Source: Selenomonadaceae bacterium (lineage in GTDB: Bacteria > Bacillota > Negativicutes > Selenomonadales > Selenomonadaceae). Taken from it: a stretch of DNA of 64,000 nt. Of this stretch, positions 62,812-64,000 are shown in pieces. The notes beneath the pieces were generated by a model that was given only the letters and a program-made list of their open reading frames with translations, was not told where the DNA came from and searched no databases. The translations under genes and the position numbers were made by a program. The first letter of the stretch is position 1; every line of letters starts with the position of its first letter. Location of the stretch: positions 21,358-85,357 of the forward strand of contig JAFUTY010000004.1 of assembly GCA_017484005.1 (NCBI GenBank), read 5' to 3'.

Positions 62812-63852
62812 ATGCGACGAAATTTCCTCAAAAAATTTTTAATCGCGGCAGTTGGAATCGCGGCAATCGCAAAAATCGGCGGCGCAGATCCTGCCGATTC
62901 AAAACCTCCGCTCGCAACTCTCACCGCGTACACAACTCTTCCGCCCGAAACAGTTTCAGTTTTGTCGCAAGAATATGAGCGCGAGAGTCGAATTCGAGTG
63001 AATTTCATTCCGCTGCCGGCTGATGAAACGCTCGAGCGATTGGAAAATCCGCCGGAAGATGAATCGGTCGATTTGATTCTTGCGGATCGCGAAGTGCTGA
63101 TGAAAATCGCCGAGAAAGATCTGCTGCGATCTTACGTTTCAGAGTCGAGCGATGCAGTGCGTCCGAGTTTCAAAGATGAAAATGGATATTGGGTTGGAAC
63201 TTGGTATGATCCGATCGTATTTTGCGCGAATCGAGATTATTTGAATGCGATCGAGCGAATTCCAGATGCATGGCAGGATCTCGCGCGGGAGGATTCAATT
63301 CGAATTGGAATCACAGATTTTCTGGCGGCTGATGCAAGTGCAAATCTGATGTTTCAAATGATTGCGCAGTATGGAGATGTCGCGGCTTATCAAATTCTCG
63401 ATGGAATTCATCCCAAAGTCGTGCAATATACAAAATATTTGTCGAATCCAGTGCGTCAAGCGGGAATGGGAGAAGTCGATCTTGCAATTGCGGTCGAAAG
63501 TGAATCGCTTCGATATCTGCAGGATGGTTATCCAGTCAAAATAATTTATCCAACAGATGGAACGGCTTACATGTTATTCGGAACGGCAATTCCAACGACT
63601 GGAAGTATCAACGCTGAAAAATTTTCCGATTGGCTGTTGTCTGATCAAGCTCAAGCGGCGTTGCAGAGAAATGGATTCTATTTTCTATCGACAAATCCCT
63701 CGTCGATTGCATATAAAACATTCGCAGGCAAAAATCTCGTGCTGTTTGATCAATTGATAGAATTCACAGCGGATCAAGAAAATGAATTTTTGGATCGCTG
63801 GGTCAAGGATATTCGATTGAAAGAATTGCCGGAAGTTGAATCGAATTCGTGA
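62812..63852 (+). CDS. Extracellular solute-binding protein, iron/spermidine ABC type
   Basis: This ~346-residue periplasmic binding protein starts with a Tat-like signal (MRRNFLKKFLIAAVGIAAIA). The mature part has the type-2 periplasmic fold pattern: LTAYTTLPPETVSVLSQEYE near 36, VDLILADREVL near 76, and WVGTWYDPIVFCANRDYL near 125. The order matches the Fe(III)/2-aminoethylphosphonate group, but the ligand cannot be fixed. GGAGTG lies before the ATG at 62812. It diverges from the pro operon across about 100 bases. A gene with a G12 tract follows. Confidence 0.85.
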   Translation: MRRNFLKKFLIAAVGIAAIAKIGGADPADSKPPLATLTAYTTLPPETVSVLSQEYERESRIRVNFIPLPADETLERLENPPEDESVDLILADREVLMKIAEKDLLRSYVSESSDAVRPSFKDENGYWVGTWYDPIVFCANRDYLNAIERIPDAWQDLAREDSIRIGITDFLAADASANLMFQMIAQYGDVAAYQILDGIHPKVVQYTKYLSNPVRQAGMGEVDLAIAVESESLRYLQDGYPVKIIYPTDGTAYMLFGTAIPTTGSINAEKFSDWLLSDQAQAALQRNGFYFLSTNPSSIAYKTFAGKNLVLFDQLIEFTADQENEFLDRWVKDIRLKELPEVESNS

Positions 63853-63865
63853 GGAGGAATTTTTG

Positions 63866-64000
63866 ATGAAAGATTTGATTTTTGGAAAAGGTCCTCGGAT
63901 GGAAATTTTTCTGTCCAATTATGAACTTGAGTCGATTCTCGGGTTCGTCGAAAGTGAAAAAAGTGTGAATGAAATTTCTCGGGGGGGGGGGGCAAAAATA
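63866..64000 (+). CDS. Gene start with a G12 tract, cut by the window edge
   Basis: GAGGAGG and an ATG at 63866 begin a frame MKDLIFGKGPRMEIFLSNYE that reaches the window end. Codons 39-42 are CGG-GGG-GGG-GGG, from a run of 12 G (63981-63992). With 12 G the frame stays open to the edge, but whether this is ON cannot be judged from 45 residues. It follows the solute-binding protein by 13 bases and may be part of the same operon. No family is recognised. Confidence 0.6.
   Translation, partial: MKDLIFGKGPRMEIFLSNYELESILGFVESEKSVNEISRGGGAKI
63981..63992. repeat. Homopolymer tract G12
   Basis: Twelve G in an AT-rich genome, inside a coding frame and preceded by TTCTC, exactly as the tract at 53677-53688 is on its coding strand. 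Confidence 0.95.

Overview
The window is AT-rich and looks like the chromosome of a diderm Firmicute, most likely of the Negativicutes (Selenomonas-like). Firmicute signs are the proB-proA-nadD-yqeK-LCP-rsfS-cvfB block, YitT, PTS permeases and strong GGAGG ribosome sites. The outer-membrane sign is an autotransporter with a C-terminal beta-barrel ending in Phe. Resident genes use the codons CGA, TCG and ATC heavily, so TCGA and GATC are everywhere. Several accessory blocks do not follow this style. This placement is inferred from sequence alone.

Layout. 0-4.9 kb: the start of tsaB, an orphan adenine methyltransferase, groEL-groES and a YitT protein. 4.9-6.7 kb: a beta-glucoside-type PTS gene gutted by an internal deletion and carrying a GIY-YIG homing-endonuclease gene. 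6.9-10.9 kb: a methyltransferase relic and two DUF262/DUF1524 genes, one frameshifted. 10.9-13.4 kb: a primase-DUF927 gene broken by a 20-bp tandem duplication, then a likely small RNA unit at 13.44-13.64 kb. 13.9-22.8 kb: an eight-gene + strand island with an EcsC-like protein and an amphipathic membrane protein (both broken), two radical-SAM enzymes, a small GTPase, a small coiled-coil protein and two dynamin-like GTPases. This is the best candidate for an undescribed system. 22.9-26.5 kb: a Phd/PIN toxin-antitoxin pair and a decayed DUF927 locus. 26.6-32.4 kb: an alpha-glucoside PTS operon (RpiR regulator, EIICBA, GH13 glucosidase, HAD phosphatase) bracketed by two 73-bp repeats. 32.4-36 kb: decaying phage- or plasmid-like genes. 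36-43.2 kb: an XRE/ImmA pair, a DUF4417 cluster, a complete AlwI-type restriction-modification operon and an integrase stump. 43.2-44.3 kb: a cluster of ATTCCAG motifs and a gene with one nonsense codon. 44.4-51.6 kb: a PTS-IIB/ROK fusion, a small metal-binding protein, a secreted adenosine deaminase and two more DUF262/DUF1524 genes. 51.7-53.8 kb: an autotransporter switched off by a G12 tract. 53.9-56.6 kb: a LysE exporter, secreted monooxygenase-like, amidohydrolase and NTF2-like operon. 56.7-62.7 kb: the housekeeping block. 62.8-64 kb: a Tat-type solute-binding protein and a gene start with a second G12 tract.

Themes. Defence and mobility genes are dense, and many are recently broken by one frameshift or a few nonsense codons. 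Four DUF262/DUF1524 paralogues share an odd pattern: the three intact ones lost the nuclease-motif histidine, while the frameshifted one keeps it but has a changed DGQQR motif. A ~45-bp terminator with the core GATCC(CC)GA recurs at least five times.
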